Shown here piece by piece: positions 24,032-33,084 of a DNA stretch of 64,000 bases. Origin of the DNA: DASZIT01 sp036268775 (GTDB taxonomy: Bacteria; Actinomycetota; Acidimicrobiia; Acidimicrobiales; RAAP-2); NCBI GenBank assembly GCA_036268775.1, contig DATATM010000005.1:73567-137566 (forward strand). Direction: 5' to 3'. The stretch's first letter is position 1. Every line of letters starts with the position of its first letter. The notes beneath the pieces are model-generated. The model was given only the letters and a program-made list of their open reading frames with translations. It did not search any database and had not been told where the DNA came from. Made by a program: the position numbers and the translations under genes.

Positions 24032-25017
24032 TTGGACGACCCACAGGTGAAGGCCGGCTCCGACGAGTTGGACCCACCGCCGGGGAGGCCGCAGATGATC
24101 AGGTCGGTGAGGATCTGCACCTGGTTGTCGCGGGTGACTTCCTGGAGGGCGGTGTTGTGGCCGGGCAGGAACTCCAGGAAGTTCCCGATGTCGCTCTCGC
24201 TCGCCTGCAGGGCGTTGGCGGTGGCGGCCAAGCCGCTCAACTGATCATCGATCTGGGGGGTGTAGTTCGACAGGATGCTGCTGCTCTGCACCGAGAGGTC
24301 ATTGAGCGACTGGAGGAGGGTGACCAGCCGGTTGGACTGGTTGGCCAACACCCCGGTGGTCTGGGACAGGGTGGAGATGGCCTGAGCGTTCTGAACCGCT
24401 TCCGGGGCCAGGGTGGCGGTCAGCTGGTCGGCGTTGGTGATGAGGGACTGGATGGTGGCGGTGCGCCCGGCGTAGCCGTGGATGACGGTGCTCAGGCTGT
24501 CCAGCAGGCTGCGGAGGTTGGACGCCTGACCGCCGAAGCCCTGGGCGGAGTTGGCCACCAGGTCGGCCAGCTGGGTGCTGTTGATCCCGCCGATGACGGT
24601 GGCTCCCGCCGACAACAGCTGGGCGATGCCGGGTTGCACCGATGTCGCCCCGATGACCTCGCCGGTGAGCATCGCCCCCCCGGGGTTGGCGTTGTCGGGG
24701 ATGAGGTCGACGTACTGCTCGCCGAGCAGCGAGGTCCGCCGTAGCTGGGCGGAGAGGTTCTTGGGCACGTCGGCGGACTGGTTGAGCACCATGGTCACCT
24801 TGGCGACGTTGCCGACCAGGGAGATGGCGGTGACGTGGCCGACCGGGATGGAGGCCATCTGCACCGACGCCCCGTTGGACAGGTCGCCGACGTCGGCGAA
24901 TTTCGCCGAGGCGGTGAGGGTGGCGGGGGACTGGAAGGGGAGGTTGCAGCCGGTGACGGTCAGCGCCCCGACCACCAGCAGGAGGAGAGCGACACGCAGG
25001 CGACGGGAGTGGGTCAT
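24028..25017 (-). CDS. mceE: MCE-family lipoprotein (MceE/LprK position)
   Basis: 329 residues from ATG 25017, one base after the previous stop. A lipoprotein signal peptide with lipobox VTGC places the acylated Cys at residue 24. The MCE domain follows (ADVGDLSNGASVQMASIPVGHVTAISL and GEQYVDLIPD), then a coiled helical region. A lipoprotein in fifth position is the hallmark order of actinobacterial mce operons, which supports the A-F assignments made here. Confidence 0.92.
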   Translation of the reverse strand: MTHSRRLRVALLLLVVGALTVTGCNLPFQSPATLTASAKFADVGDLSNGASVQMASIPVGHVTAISLVGNVAKVTMVLNQSADVPKNLSAQLRRTSLLGEQYVDLIPDNANPGGAMLTGEVIGATSVQPGIAQLLSAGATVIGGINSTQLADLVANSAQGFGGQASNLRSLLDSLSTVIHGYAGRTATIQSLITNADQLTATLAPEAVQNAQAISTLSQTTGVLANQSNRLVTLLQSLNDLSVQSSSILSNYTPQIDDQLSGLAATANALQASESDIGNFLEFLPGHNTALQEVTRDNQVQILTDLIICGLPGGGSNSSEPAFTCGSSK

Positions 25018-25018
25018 C

Positions 25019-26401
25019 TCAAAGGGCCCCGAGCAGACTCTTGAGCAGCCCACCCAGCCCGCCGCCGGAAGACGACGGGGGGGAGGAGGGCACGGTGGGC
25101 AGGGCCGGGAGCTGGGAGGTGCCCGGGGTGGTCAGCGACGGCGCCGCCGGGACGGCCGGGGTCGGCGCCGGGGTGGTGGCGGTGGGGGCCTGGATGTCGG
25201 CCGCCCCCGGGATCATGGTCATCCCCTTGGCGATGAGGGCGGCGAGGGCAGTGGCCGACGGTCCCCCGCCCGGTCCACTGGTCAGCTGGTCGAGGATGGA
25301 AGGGATGACCGACAGCAGCGGGTCGAAGAAGCTGGAGTTGGGGTCGCCGCAGACGCCGAGGGTCGAGAGGGTGGCGGCGGGGAGCCCGGCGGCATGGTTA
25401 GCCAGCAACCGGCGGCAGATGCCAGCCAGCCGGTCGCGGATGTAGCCGGAGACCACCGAGGCGCTGGTGCCGGGGGGCAGGGCCAGGTTCAGGTTGAGCC
25501 AGTTCTGGGTCGGGTCGTAGGCCCGCCCGGCGGCGGCGAACAGCAGGTTGGTGGAGTTGAGCAGGGTGTCGAGATTGCCGAGGTTGGCCGACACCGTGCG
25601 GCCCACCTGGGTGACCCCGGCCACGTCGCTCTCCAGCGGGACCAGGTTGGGGCCGAGGAACTGGGAGAGCTGGTTGGTGGCCCCGGCCAGGTCGCTGATG
25701 GCCGTGCCCAGCTGGGCCTGGTGCGACGCCACCACCGCGGAGACGGTGTTGTAGTCGGTGATGAGGGTGGACAACGTGCTGGTCCGGGTCTGGAGGGTGG
25801 CGGTGATCTGGGCCAGCGAGGTGGTCAGCTGGCCGAGGTTGTTCCCCTGTTGGGCCAGCAGCTGGATAGTGCCGGCGGCGTTGCCCAGCAGCTGGTTGAG
25901 GGACTGACCCTGGCCGGCCAGGTCCTGGGACAGGTTGGTGATCAGATCGCCGGTGGCCTGGGGATTGACCTGGGACAGGAAGCTCTGGACGTCCTTCAGC
26001 AGCTGGTCGGTCGACACCGGCACCGAGGTCCGCCCCAACGGGATGGTCTTGCCCGCCGGCATCTGCGGCCCGCCGGTGTAGCCGGGGGAGAGGTCGATGG
26101 ACGGCTCGCCGAGCACCTGGGGCGACACCAGCGCCGCCTGCACCCCGGCCGGCAACGAGTATTTGGTCTGGACGTCCATGGAGACCAGCACGGTGTTGCC
26201 GGTGTTGACCACATCGGTCACCGTGCCCACCGGGGCGCCGAGCATCTCCACCGAGTTGCCGGGGAACAGCCCGTTGGCGCTGGCGAACACCGCCTTGATC
26301 GGGTAGGTGGCGGTCGACTTGAGCAACGTGAGCGACAGCAGACCGATGACCAGTGCCACCACCACCACGATGGTGCCGAGGGCGAGCAGCCGGCGGCTCA
26401 T
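25019..26401 (-). CDS. mceD: MCE-family protein, fourth in operon (MceD position)
   Basis: 460 residues from ATG 26401, overlapping the previous gene as ATGA. An N-terminal transmembrane helix (residues 7-27) precedes an MCE domain with FPGNSVEMLGAPVGTVTDV and the GEPSIDLSPG strand. About 200 residues of Gln/Asn/Leu helices (GQGQSLNQLLGNAAGTIQLL and similar) follow, and a Pro/Ala/Thr/Ser C-terminus ends in a Gly-rich segment (SSSGGGLGGLLKSLLGAL). Confidence 0.9.
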   Translation of the reverse strand: MSRRLLALGTIVVVVALVIGLLSLTLLKSTATYPIKAVFASANGLFPGNSVEMLGAPVGTVTDVVNTGNTVLVSMDVQTKYSLPAGVQAALVSPQVLGEPSIDLSPGYTGGPQMPAGKTIPLGRTSVPVSTDQLLKDVQSFLSQVNPQATGDLITNLSQDLAGQGQSLNQLLGNAAGTIQLLAQQGNNLGQLTTSLAQITATLQTRTSTLSTLITDYNTVSAVVASHQAQLGTAISDLAGATNQLSQFLGPNLVPLESDVAGVTQVGRTVSANLGNLDTLLNSTNLLFAAAGRAYDPTQNWLNLNLALPPGTSASVVSGYIRDRLAGICRRLLANHAAGLPAATLSTLGVCGDPNSSFFDPLLSVIPSILDQLTSGPGGGPSATALAALIAKGMTMIPGAADIQAPTATTPAPTPAVPAAPSLTTPGTSQLPALPTVPSSPPSSSGGGLGGLLKSLLGAL

Positions 26402-27630
26402 GATCCGTTCCCGAGGCCGAGGATGCCGGCGATGCCGTTGCCGAGCGACGGGTTGGTGATGGTTGTCGAGGTGGCCGCCGTCGACGGGGCGGTGGTGGAA
26501 GTGGTCGAGCTGGCGTTGGCCCCAGCGGTGGCCGGGGCGGCGGTGGCCGGGGCCGCCGGGGTGGTGCCGACCAGCGGCCCGTTCTGCTGGCTACAGGCGA
26601 GGGGATCGGGCCCCAGGGCTTGGGTGAGAACCATGTCCAGGGTGCCACAGCTCCCGAGGACCCCTTCCAGCGGGGTGGACCCGAGCACGTTGAAGAAGAT
26701 GTTCCCCCAGCTCACCGGGGTGGTACCCGAAGAGCCGATGGAGGCAAAGCCGGTGACCGCCGCCGCCGCGCTCGACACCCCTTGGGCCAGGTCCAACTGG
26801 TGCTGGGAGAGGACGGCGAGGACCGACTGGAGCTGGGTCACCACCGCTTGGAGTTGCGGCCGGTTGTTGGTGACCAGCGTGTTGATCTGACCGGCGGCTG
26901 ACTGGGTGTTGTCGATGAGGTTGCCGAGGTCGGTCCCCTTCTGGGCCAGGGCGGAGATCACGGTGGTGAGGTTGTCGATGGCCGCCCCCAGTTGGCTGTC
27001 ATGGGTGGCGACGGTCGACGAGAGGGTGTTGGCGGCGGCGATCAGCTGGGTCACCTGGGTCTGGCGCTGGTTGATCACGCCGGTGAACCCGTTCAGCCCG
27101 CTGATGATCTGGGCCACCTGTTGCTGCTTGCCCTGGGTGATGGTGGCCAACGACGAGATGAGCTGGTTGATGGCGGTGGCATCGGTCTTGGTCAGCAGCC
27201 CGCCCGCTTCGTTCTGGATGTTCTGGAACTCGACCGGCACCGAGGTCTTGGTCAGCACGGCTCCGTCCCCGAGGGGATTGTTCCATCCGCTCACCGGCTT
27301 GAGGTCGACGACCAGCTGGCCGAGCAGGGTCTCGACGCTGATCGAGGCGGTGGTGTTGTGGGGCAGCACCACCCCTTGGTTGAGGGTCATGTCCACCATC
27401 ACGTGGTTGCCGCTGAGGTTCACCGACTTGACCTTGCCGACCGCCACCCCGGCCAGCAGCACGTTGGCGTTCGGCCCCATCCCGGCGGCGGTGGCGAACC
27501 GGGCCTTCACCGTGTAGCCGGAGGAGAAGGTGGCCCCGTTGAAGGTGAAGACGGACAGCACCGCCACCACCGTCACCACCACCACGACGATCCCGATCCG
27601 GCGCGGGTTGCGGTCGGTGAACGCCTTCAT
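26398..27630 (-). CDS. mceC: MCE-family protein, third in operon (MceC position)
   Basis: 410 residues from ATG 27630 (ATGA overlap). The transmembrane anchor is at residues 13-33. The MCE domain reads AGMGPNANVLLAGVAVGKVKSVNL with GQLVVDLKP. A long helical needle-forming region has repeating QLI/QLQ units, and an Ala/Thr/Ser linker comes near the C-terminus. A conserved Cys pair (GSCGTLDMVL and PLACSQQNG) lies near residues 328-352 and may form a disulfide. Confidence 0.9.
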   Translation of the reverse strand: MKAFTDRNPRRIGIVVVVVTVVAVLSVFTFNGATFSSGYTVKARFATAAGMGPNANVLLAGVAVGKVKSVNLSGNHVMVDMTLNQGVVLPHNTTASISVETLLGQLVVDLKPVSGWNNPLGDGAVLTKTSVPVEFQNIQNEAGGLLTKTDATAINQLISSLATITQGKQQQVAQIISGLNGFTGVINQRQTQVTQLIAAANTLSSTVATHDSQLGAAIDNLTTVISALAQKGTDLGNLIDNTQSAAGQINTLVTNNRPQLQAVVTQLQSVLAVLSQHQLDLAQGVSSAAAAVTGFASIGSSGTTPVSWGNIFFNVLGSTPLEGVLGSCGTLDMVLTQALGPDPLACSQQNGPLVGTTPAAPATAAPATAGANASSTTSTTAPSTAATSTTITNPSLGNGIAGILGLGNGS

Positions 27631-28787
27631 GACTGGCCGCCACTTCCGGCCACCATCTGCAGCATCGACTGTGGCGAGGTGCTGGCCGCCGCCCCCGACG
27701 GCAGCCCGGTGGTGGGTCCGCTCAACGACGGCGGGGCATTCCCGAGGGGACCCGACCCGGCCGGCGGGTTGCCGCCGTTGTTGTAGAAGCAGGTGGTCTC
27801 GCCGGCCAGGCAGGTGTAGACCGACTTGACCTGGAACCACTGGCCGTAGTTGGAGATGAGGGTGTAGGGGTTGAAGCCCGCCCCGAGCGAGGACAGCCCG
27901 GCGCTCAGGCTCTTCTCGTGGTCCTGCACCACCGAGGTCACCGACTGGAGGTCACTGATGGTGCTGGCCAGGTTGCCCTGGTTGGACTGGACCACCGCGG
28001 CGATCTGCCCAGTGAATTTGGACAGGTTGGTCACCACCGTGTCCAGCAGGTCGTTGTGGGCGGCCAGGGTCTGGGACACCGACTGGAGGTTGTCGAGCAG
28101 GCTGCCGACGTCGGTGCTCTTCTGGGCCAGGGCGCTGAGGACCTGGTCGAGGGCATCGATGACTTGACCGACCTGGGTGTCGAGCGAGCCGACCGTCTGG
28201 GAGACGGTGGCGGAGTCGTTGATCAGCTGGTCGACCTTGTCCTGGTTCCCCTGGAGGGCGGCGAGCACGCTCTGGACGAAGGTGTTGGCCTGGGCCGGGT
28301 TCACCGCCGACAGGAAGGGGCCGAGGGCGTTGAGGAACGCCCCCACCCCCGGATCGGCGATCGACTGGGAGAGGGGGATGACCGCCCCGGACTGGATGTC
28401 CTTCCCGGTCGCCCCCGGATAGAGATAGAGGAACTGCTGGCCGAGCACGTTGTTCTGCTGGAGGCCGGACTTGGTGCTCGAACGGAGGTGGACATCGTTG
28501 TTGACCGAGAAGGTGACGATGGCATGGCCCCGTTGGACGGCGATGCCGGTGACCTGGCCCACCGTGACACCGGCGATCTTCACCGCGTCGTTGGGCTGGA
28601 GCCCGGTGACGTCGGCCAGCTGGGCCTGGTAGCTGGTCCGGTGGGTGAACAGCGAGATGTTCCCGACCCGAACGGCCAGCGCCACCAACAGCACCAGGCT
28701 GACCACCACGAACACCCCGAATTTCAACAGGGTGGGGAGATGGCTCTTCCGGCCGGAGCTGGAGCGGCGCCAGGGCCAACGGGCCAT
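27627..28787 (-). CDS. mceB: MCE-family protein, second in operon (MceB position)
   Basis: 386 residues from ATG 28787, whose first base is shared with the mceA stop (TGATG). A basic N-terminus and a membrane helix (FGVFVVVSLVLLVALAV) come before the MCE domain (TGLQPNDAVKIAGVTVGQVTGIAV and GQQFLYLYPG). A helical region with LDTQVGQVIDALDQVLSAL-type heptads follows, then a C-terminal Cys-containing loop (YTCLAGETTCFYNNG) seen in MceB-type proteins. Confidence 0.9.
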   Translation of the reverse strand: MARWPWRRSSSGRKSHLPTLLKFGVFVVVSLVLLVALAVRVGNISLFTHRTSYQAQLADVTGLQPNDAVKIAGVTVGQVTGIAVQRGHAIVTFSVNNDVHLRSSTKSGLQQNNVLGQQFLYLYPGATGKDIQSGAVIPLSQSIADPGVGAFLNALGPFLSAVNPAQANTFVQSVLAALQGNQDKVDQLINDSATVSQTVGSLDTQVGQVIDALDQVLSALAQKSTDVGSLLDNLQSVSQTLAAHNDLLDTVVTNLSKFTGQIAAVVQSNQGNLASTISDLQSVTSVVQDHEKSLSAGLSSLGAGFNPYTLISNYGQWFQVKSVYTCLAGETTCFYNNGGNPPAGSGPLGNAPPSLSGPTTGLPSGAAASTSPQSMLQMVAGSGGQS

Positions 28788-30055
28788 CAGAGGCCTCCGA
28801 GGAGCATGTTGAGATAGCCGCTGAGGGACTGGGGAGCCGGGGTGGCCGGGGCGCCGATGGCCTGGTACACCTGCTGGGCCACGTTGTTGCCCTGCTGGGC
28901 GGTGGACGGGGCCGTCGAGGTGGTGGCGGCGGTAGTGGTGGTCCCGGCCGGGTTCAGTTGATTGAAGGTGGCAGTCTGGGCCGAGCAGTCGAAGCCGCTG
29001 CCGGCGGCCCCCAGGGCGGCCTGGAGGGGGGCGAGGGCGGCCAGCCCGGTGCTGGCCGGGGCGATCAGGCTGCAGACCAGGTCGTTGACCTGGGAGAAGT
29101 CGATGAACACCTGGAAGTAGCCGATCCTCGAGCCGTCGGGGAGGGTGTCGGCCGGGGCGTTGGCGAACTTATAGACGTATTGATAGAGCCCTTTGAGGGT
29201 CTGCTGGATGTTGGTCTCATGGGACACCAGCACCCGGGTGACGTTGTCGCCGGTGGTCAACAGGGTGGCGATATCGGGGTGGTAGAGGCTGAGGAACTGG
29301 GCGAGGTTCTCGGCCAACGGGTTGAGCGACTCCAACAGACGCTGGAAGTTGTCCTGGGCCTGGTTGATGGCCGGGAGGGCGGTGTTGGCGTCCTGGGAGA
29401 CGCCGTTCAGCTGGGCGGCGGCGGGGATGAGGGCGCCGTTGAGGGCGGACAGCGAGTCGAGGGCGGTGAGCTGGGCCCCGAGGGTGGTGCTCAGCAACGT
29501 CCCCAGCTTGGAGGCTTCGGTGATCCCGGTGGCGATCTCCGCCCCGGCGCCGTTGGTGGCCTGGTCGAGCTCGGAGATGGACTGCGACAGGTCGGTGGTG
29601 TTGATCTGCTGGAGCAGCGGGTCGGCCACCGCCAGTAGATCGGTGAGCTCGCTGGCCACCTTGGTGTGGGGGATGGGTGCTCCCGGCTTCAGGGTGGGGC
29701 CGTGCTGACCGGTGGGGGAGGTGATGGAGACCACGTCGGCCCCGAACAGGTTCTGGGGTTGGATGGTGGCGGTCCCGTCGGCCGGGAAGTGGAAGCTGGG
29801 GTAGAGGCTCAAGGTGAGCTGGGCCTGCCGGTGGACGAGGGCGATGGAGGCGACCCGGCCGACCTGGACCCCGGCGAAGTCGACCTCGGCGCCGGGTTGG
29901 ATGCCCTGCCCGGCCGAGGCGAAGCGACCGACCACCTGGTGGTTCCCGCTGTAGGCGCCGTTCACCCCCTTCTCGATCACGATCACCGCGGCCACCACCA
30001 CCGCCAGGGCCACCAGCACGACCGCGGTTCGACCTAGGGCGCTGAGATGCCTCAT
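28787..30055 (-). CDS. mceA: MCE-family protein, first in operon (MceA position)
   Basis: 422 residues from ATG 30055, overlapping the second permease gene as ATGA. The membrane anchor is at residues 10-28. The MCE domain has AGQGIQPGAEVDFAGVQVGRVASI and the GADVVSITSP strand. A long alpha-helical region follows, then a Cys-containing segment (DLVCSLIAP and GFDCSAQ) and a Thr/Ala low-complexity stretch. The last 18 residues (PQSLSGYLNMLLGGL) are hydrophobic enough to contact a membrane or partner. Confidence 0.9.
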   Translation of the reverse strand: MRHLSALGRTAVVLVALAVVVAAVIVIEKGVNGAYSGNHQVVGRFASAGQGIQPGAEVDFAGVQVGRVASIALVHRQAQLTLSLYPSFHFPADGTATIQPQNLFGADVVSITSPTGQHGPTLKPGAPIPHTKVASELTDLLAVADPLLQQINTTDLSQSISELDQATNGAGAEIATGITEASKLGTLLSTTLGAQLTALDSLSALNGALIPAAAQLNGVSQDANTALPAINQAQDNFQRLLESLNPLAENLAQFLSLYHPDIATLLTTGDNVTRVLVSHETNIQQTLKGLYQYVYKFANAPADTLPDGSRIGYFQVFIDFSQVNDLVCSLIAPASTGLAALAPLQAALGAAGSGFDCSAQTATFNQLNPAGTTTTAATTSTAPSTAQQGNNVAQQVYQAIGAPATPAPQSLSGYLNMLLGGL

Positions 30056-30870
30056 CCCACCAGCCTGGCCCCGGCCGAGGCGCCACTGAAGAGGACTGTC
30101 GACAGGAAGAAGTTAAGCACCACCACCACGATGAGGGACATCCGGATGGCCCGACCGGCGGCCACCCCCACCCCGGCCGGACCGCCTTCGGCCGTGTAGC
30201 CGTAATAACAGTGGATGAAGGTCACCGCCACCACGAAGACCATCGCCTTCACGAAGGAGTAGAGGACATCCACTGGCGGGAGGAACAGCTGGAAGAAGTG
30301 GTGATAGGTGCCGACCGACAAGTGGAAGAGGTCGGTGACCATCAGCTGGGAGGCGATGAAGCTGGCGAAGAGGGCGGCGAGGTAGATGGGGATCATGGTG
30401 ATCAGCGCCGCCCACACCCGGGTGCCGACCAGGTAGGTGACGCTGTCCACCCCGATGACCTCGAGGGCGTCGATCTCCTCGGAGACCCGCATGGACCCGA
30501 GTTGGGCGGTGAACCCGGCGCCGACCTGGGCGGCGAAGGCGAGTCCGGCCACCAAGGGAGTGATCTCCCGGACGTTGGCGAGGGCGGAGATCACCCCGGT
30601 GAAGGCCTGGGCCCCGATCTGGGAGAGCCCGGTGAAGCCCTCCAACCCCACCTCGGTTCCGGTGAAGAAGGCGATCCCGATGACCACGAAGAACATGCCG
30701 CCGCCGATCACCACCGCGCCGGCGCCGACGGTGATGTCGGAGACCAGCAGGGTGATCTCCCGGCGGTACTGGAGGGCGGCCGGCAGGGAGCGGATGGTCC
30801 GCAGCCAGAACCGGGTCTGCTTGTAGATGTACCCGACGGGGCCGTTGCCGATGGCGGTGGTGGCGGCCAT
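30052..30870 (-). CDS. yrbEB: YrbE/MlaE-family permease, second (YrbEB)
   Basis: 272 residues from ATG 30870, which directly abuts the previous TAG with no gap. A polytopic ABC permease of the MlaE family with about five or six hydrophobic segments. It has the conserved GFTAQLGSMRVSEEIDALEVIGVD coupling region for the ATPase near residues 154-177 and a C-terminal TVLFSG segment. With YrbEA it forms the inner-membrane permease of the Mce complex. Confidence 0.93.
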   Translation of the reverse strand: MAATTAIGNGPVGYIYKQTRFWLRTIRSLPAALQYRREITLLVSDITVGAGAVVIGGGMFFVVIGIAFFTGTEVGLEGFTGLSQIGAQAFTGVISALANVREITPLVAGLAFAAQVGAGFTAQLGSMRVSEEIDALEVIGVDSVTYLVGTRVWAALITMIPIYLAALFASFIASQLMVTDLFHLSVGTYHHFFQLFLPPVDVLYSFVKAMVFVVAVTFIHCYYGYTAEGGPAGVGVAAGRAIRMSLIVVVVLNFFLSTVLFSGASAGARLVG

Positions 30871-31797
30871 CTAGATGCCTCGCTGGGGGATGAAGTTGAA
30901 GTAGATGACGGTCAGGACGAAGTTGATGAAGAACGACACCATGAAGGTGATGACCACCGCCTGGTTCACCGCGTCGCCCACGCCCTTCGGACCGCCTTTG
31001 GCGGTCATGCCCTTGTAGCAGGCGACCATGGCGGCGATGAACCCGAAGACCACCGACTTGAACAGGGCCATGGCCAGGTCGGCCAGCTGGCTGAGCTCGC
31101 CGAAAGTGGAGAAGAAGCTACTGGCGGTGATGTGGATGTTGTGGGTGCCGAAGTAGAGGCCGCCGGCGATGCCGGCCACCGAGACGATGGCGTCGAGGAG
31201 GAAGGCCACCACCATGGCCGCCAACAACCGGGGGAGGACCAGGCGCTGCAACGGATTGACCCCCATCACCTCCATGGCGGAGATCTCGTCCCGGATCTTG
31301 CGGGAGCCGATGTCGGCACACATGGCCGACCCGCCGGCGCCGGCGATCAGCAGGGCGGTGGCCAGCGGTGCCTGCTCCCGCACCACCGCCAGCACCATGG
31401 CGGCTCCGAGTTGGGACTGGGCACCGATCTGTTGGAGCAGGCCCCCGACCTCGAGGGCGATGACCGCCCCGAACGGCACCGAGATGAGGATGAGGGGAAG
31501 GGTGGTGACCTTGGCCAGGAACCAGCACTGGTCGAGGAACTCGCCGACCGGGACCCCCTGCTTGATGCCGAGCCGGAGCGCCTCGAAGCCGGAGGCGAAC
31601 ATCGCCCCGACCTCACCGAGGAACCAGGAGACCTTCGGGAACAGTGGGGGGCGGGAAACCCGGTGGCGGGGGAGGACCGAGGAGGGCGAAACCTGGACCT
31701 TCGGGATCTGTTCGGTGACAGGAGAAATCACCGCGATCTGGGCGGTATCCTCCCCGTCCCCGGTCACGCCCCCGTCGTGCCCTGTTTCTTCCGTCAC
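30871..31797 (-). CDS. yrbEA: YrbE/MlaE-family permease, first (YrbEA)
   Basis: 308 residues from GTG 31797, with GGAG five bases upstream. A TTG at 31845 is in frame but has no such site. The first 55 or so residues are soluble and poorly conserved. The MlaE core begins near SWFLGEVGAMF. The ATPase-coupling segment MCADIGSRKIRDEISAMEVMGV is present, and a C-terminal MTAKGGPKGVGDAVN motif matches YrbEA proteins. It is the first gene of the nine-gene minus-strand Mce operon. Confidence 0.9.
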   Translation of the reverse strand: MTEETGHDGGVTGDGEDTAQIAVISPVTEQIPKVQVSPSSVLPRHRVSRPPLFPKVSWFLGEVGAMFASGFEALRLGIKQGVPVGEFLDQCWFLAKVTTLPLILISVPFGAVIALEVGGLLQQIGAQSQLGAAMVLAVVREQAPLATALLIAGAGGSAMCADIGSRKIRDEISAMEVMGVNPLQRLVLPRLLAAMVVAFLLDAIVSVAGIAGGLYFGTHNIHITASSFFSTFGELSQLADLAMALFKSVVFGFIAAMVACYKGMTAKGGPKGVGDAVNQAVVITFMVSFFINFVLTVIYFNFIPQRGI

Positions 31798-32075
31798 ACA
31801 GTCTCCGATGCCCCAGCTGATGTACGAAAAATGTAGCCCTGGCAACCCCCGCTCAGACGATCGTCCGGCCGTGCTGCAACACTGCGATTGAGGAACTTAC
31901 CGGATAGTCAGAACTTGCGGTAGTCAGGGGATCTCAGGATTCCCACAGCTGGCGGGTCGCAAGGTTTCCCCCGGGTTTGCGTTCCGTACTGTGGGTAGAT
32001 GGTTATGTAGTGGGAGGTAGATACTTTGTACCCAGCGGTGTGCGAGGCCAATCAGAAAATGCGAGGATGAACGGC
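31798..32075. promoter_or_regulatory. divergent promoter region between the Mce operon and mceG
   Basis: 278 bases, noticeably AT-richer than the surroundings. On the plus strand TTGCGT (31977-31982) is a possible -35 for mceG and TATGTA (32004-32009) a possible -10, but the spacing is long. No clear operator palindrome was found and no mce regulator gene is adjacent. Confidence 0.4.
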
Positions 32076-33008
32076 ATGGCTGATCCGAATGGAGCTCCGT
32101 CGGCGGTCCCGGGTCTGCCGACTCCGGTGGTCCCGACGAGTGGGAATGGAACGGCCGGATCGACGACGACATCCTCCGATGCCGCCATCTCCATCCAGAA
32201 CGTGACCAAGTCGTTCGGCTCCCACACCGTGCTCCAGGACATCACCTTCGACGTCCCCCGGGGGAAGATCACCGCGGTGCTCGGGCCTTCTGGTACCGGG
32301 AAGTCGGTACTGCTCAAGGTGGTCATCGGGCTGCTGAAGCCGAACAACGGCGGGGTCTACATCGACGGGGAGCTGATCAGTGAGCTCAACCAGAAGAACC
32401 TGTTCCGGGTCCGGCGCAAGTTCGGGGTGCTGTTCCAGGACGGCGCGCTGTTCGGCTCCATGAACCTGTTCGAGAACATCGCCTTCCCGCTCCGGGAGCA
32501 CACCAAGAAGAACGAAGGCGACATCCGCAAGATCGTCCACAAGAACGCCGAGTTGGTCGGGCTGATGGACCACCTTCGCAAACTTCCGGGGGAGGTCTCC
32601 GGCGGCATGAAGAAGCGGGCCGGGTTGGCCCGAGCCCTGGTGCTCGACCCCGAGATCGTGCTGTTCGACGAGCCCGACTCCGGCCTCGACCCGGTGCGGG
32701 TGGCGTTCCTCGACGAGCTGGTGCTCGACGTCCAGCGGGAGACCGGGGCCACCATTTTCATCATCACCCACAACATCCCGTCGGTGATGCGGACGGCCGA
32801 CTACCTCGGGATGCTCTACCAGTCCAAGTTGGTCCGCTTCGCCCCGAAGGACGAGATGTTCAACTCGCCCGACCCGGTGATCCACCAGTTCCTCAACGCC
32901 GACCTCGAAGGGCCGATCGGCATGGACGAAATGGCGGAGGGCAACGCCCCCCGCAGCACCTTCAGCGGTCAGCCGGTCGGAGTCGGAGCCGCCCCCGCCG
33001 CCGAGTGA
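32076..33008 (+). CDS. mceG: ABC transporter ATPase of the Mce system (MceG/Mkl)
   Basis: 310 residues from ATG 32076, with GAGG nine bases upstream (ATG 32067 is an alternative). The nucleotide-binding domain begins near residue 42 after a Ser/Thr/Pro/Gly-rich tail. Walker A is GPSGTGKS, the signature region is EVSGGMKKRAGLARAL, Walker B is VLFDEPDSGLDP and the switch His is in IITHN. The extended C-terminus (about residues 265-310) is typical of MceG. It is divergent from the permeases it should energise. In mycobacteria this gene is normally unlinked from mce operons. Confidence 0.92.
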   Translation: MADPNGAPSAVPGLPTPVVPTSGNGTAGSTTTSSDAAISIQNVTKSFGSHTVLQDITFDVPRGKITAVLGPSGTGKSVLLKVVIGLLKPNNGGVYIDGELISELNQKNLFRVRRKFGVLFQDGALFGSMNLFENIAFPLREHTKKNEGDIRKIVHKNAELVGLMDHLRKLPGEVSGGMKKRAGLARALVLDPEIVLFDEPDSGLDPVRVAFLDELVLDVQRETGATIFIITHNIPSVMRTADYLGMLYQSKLVRFAPKDEMFNSPDPVIHQFLNADLEGPIGMDEMAEGNAPRSTFSGQPVGVGAAPAAE

Positions 33009-33072
33009 CAGCCTCGCCCGGCGCCCCCTGCCGCTGAACGCGGTTCCGGGCGGGAAGCCGATACCCCACTGG

Positions 33073-33078
33073 TAGCCT
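33073..33078 (+). promoter_or_regulatory. -10 of purN-purH, leaderless type
   Basis: TAGCCT ends six bases before GTG 33085, placing transcription initiation at or next to the start codon. No Shine-Dalgarno sequence is present. Confidence 0.55.
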
Positions 33079-33084
33079 GCGGCC

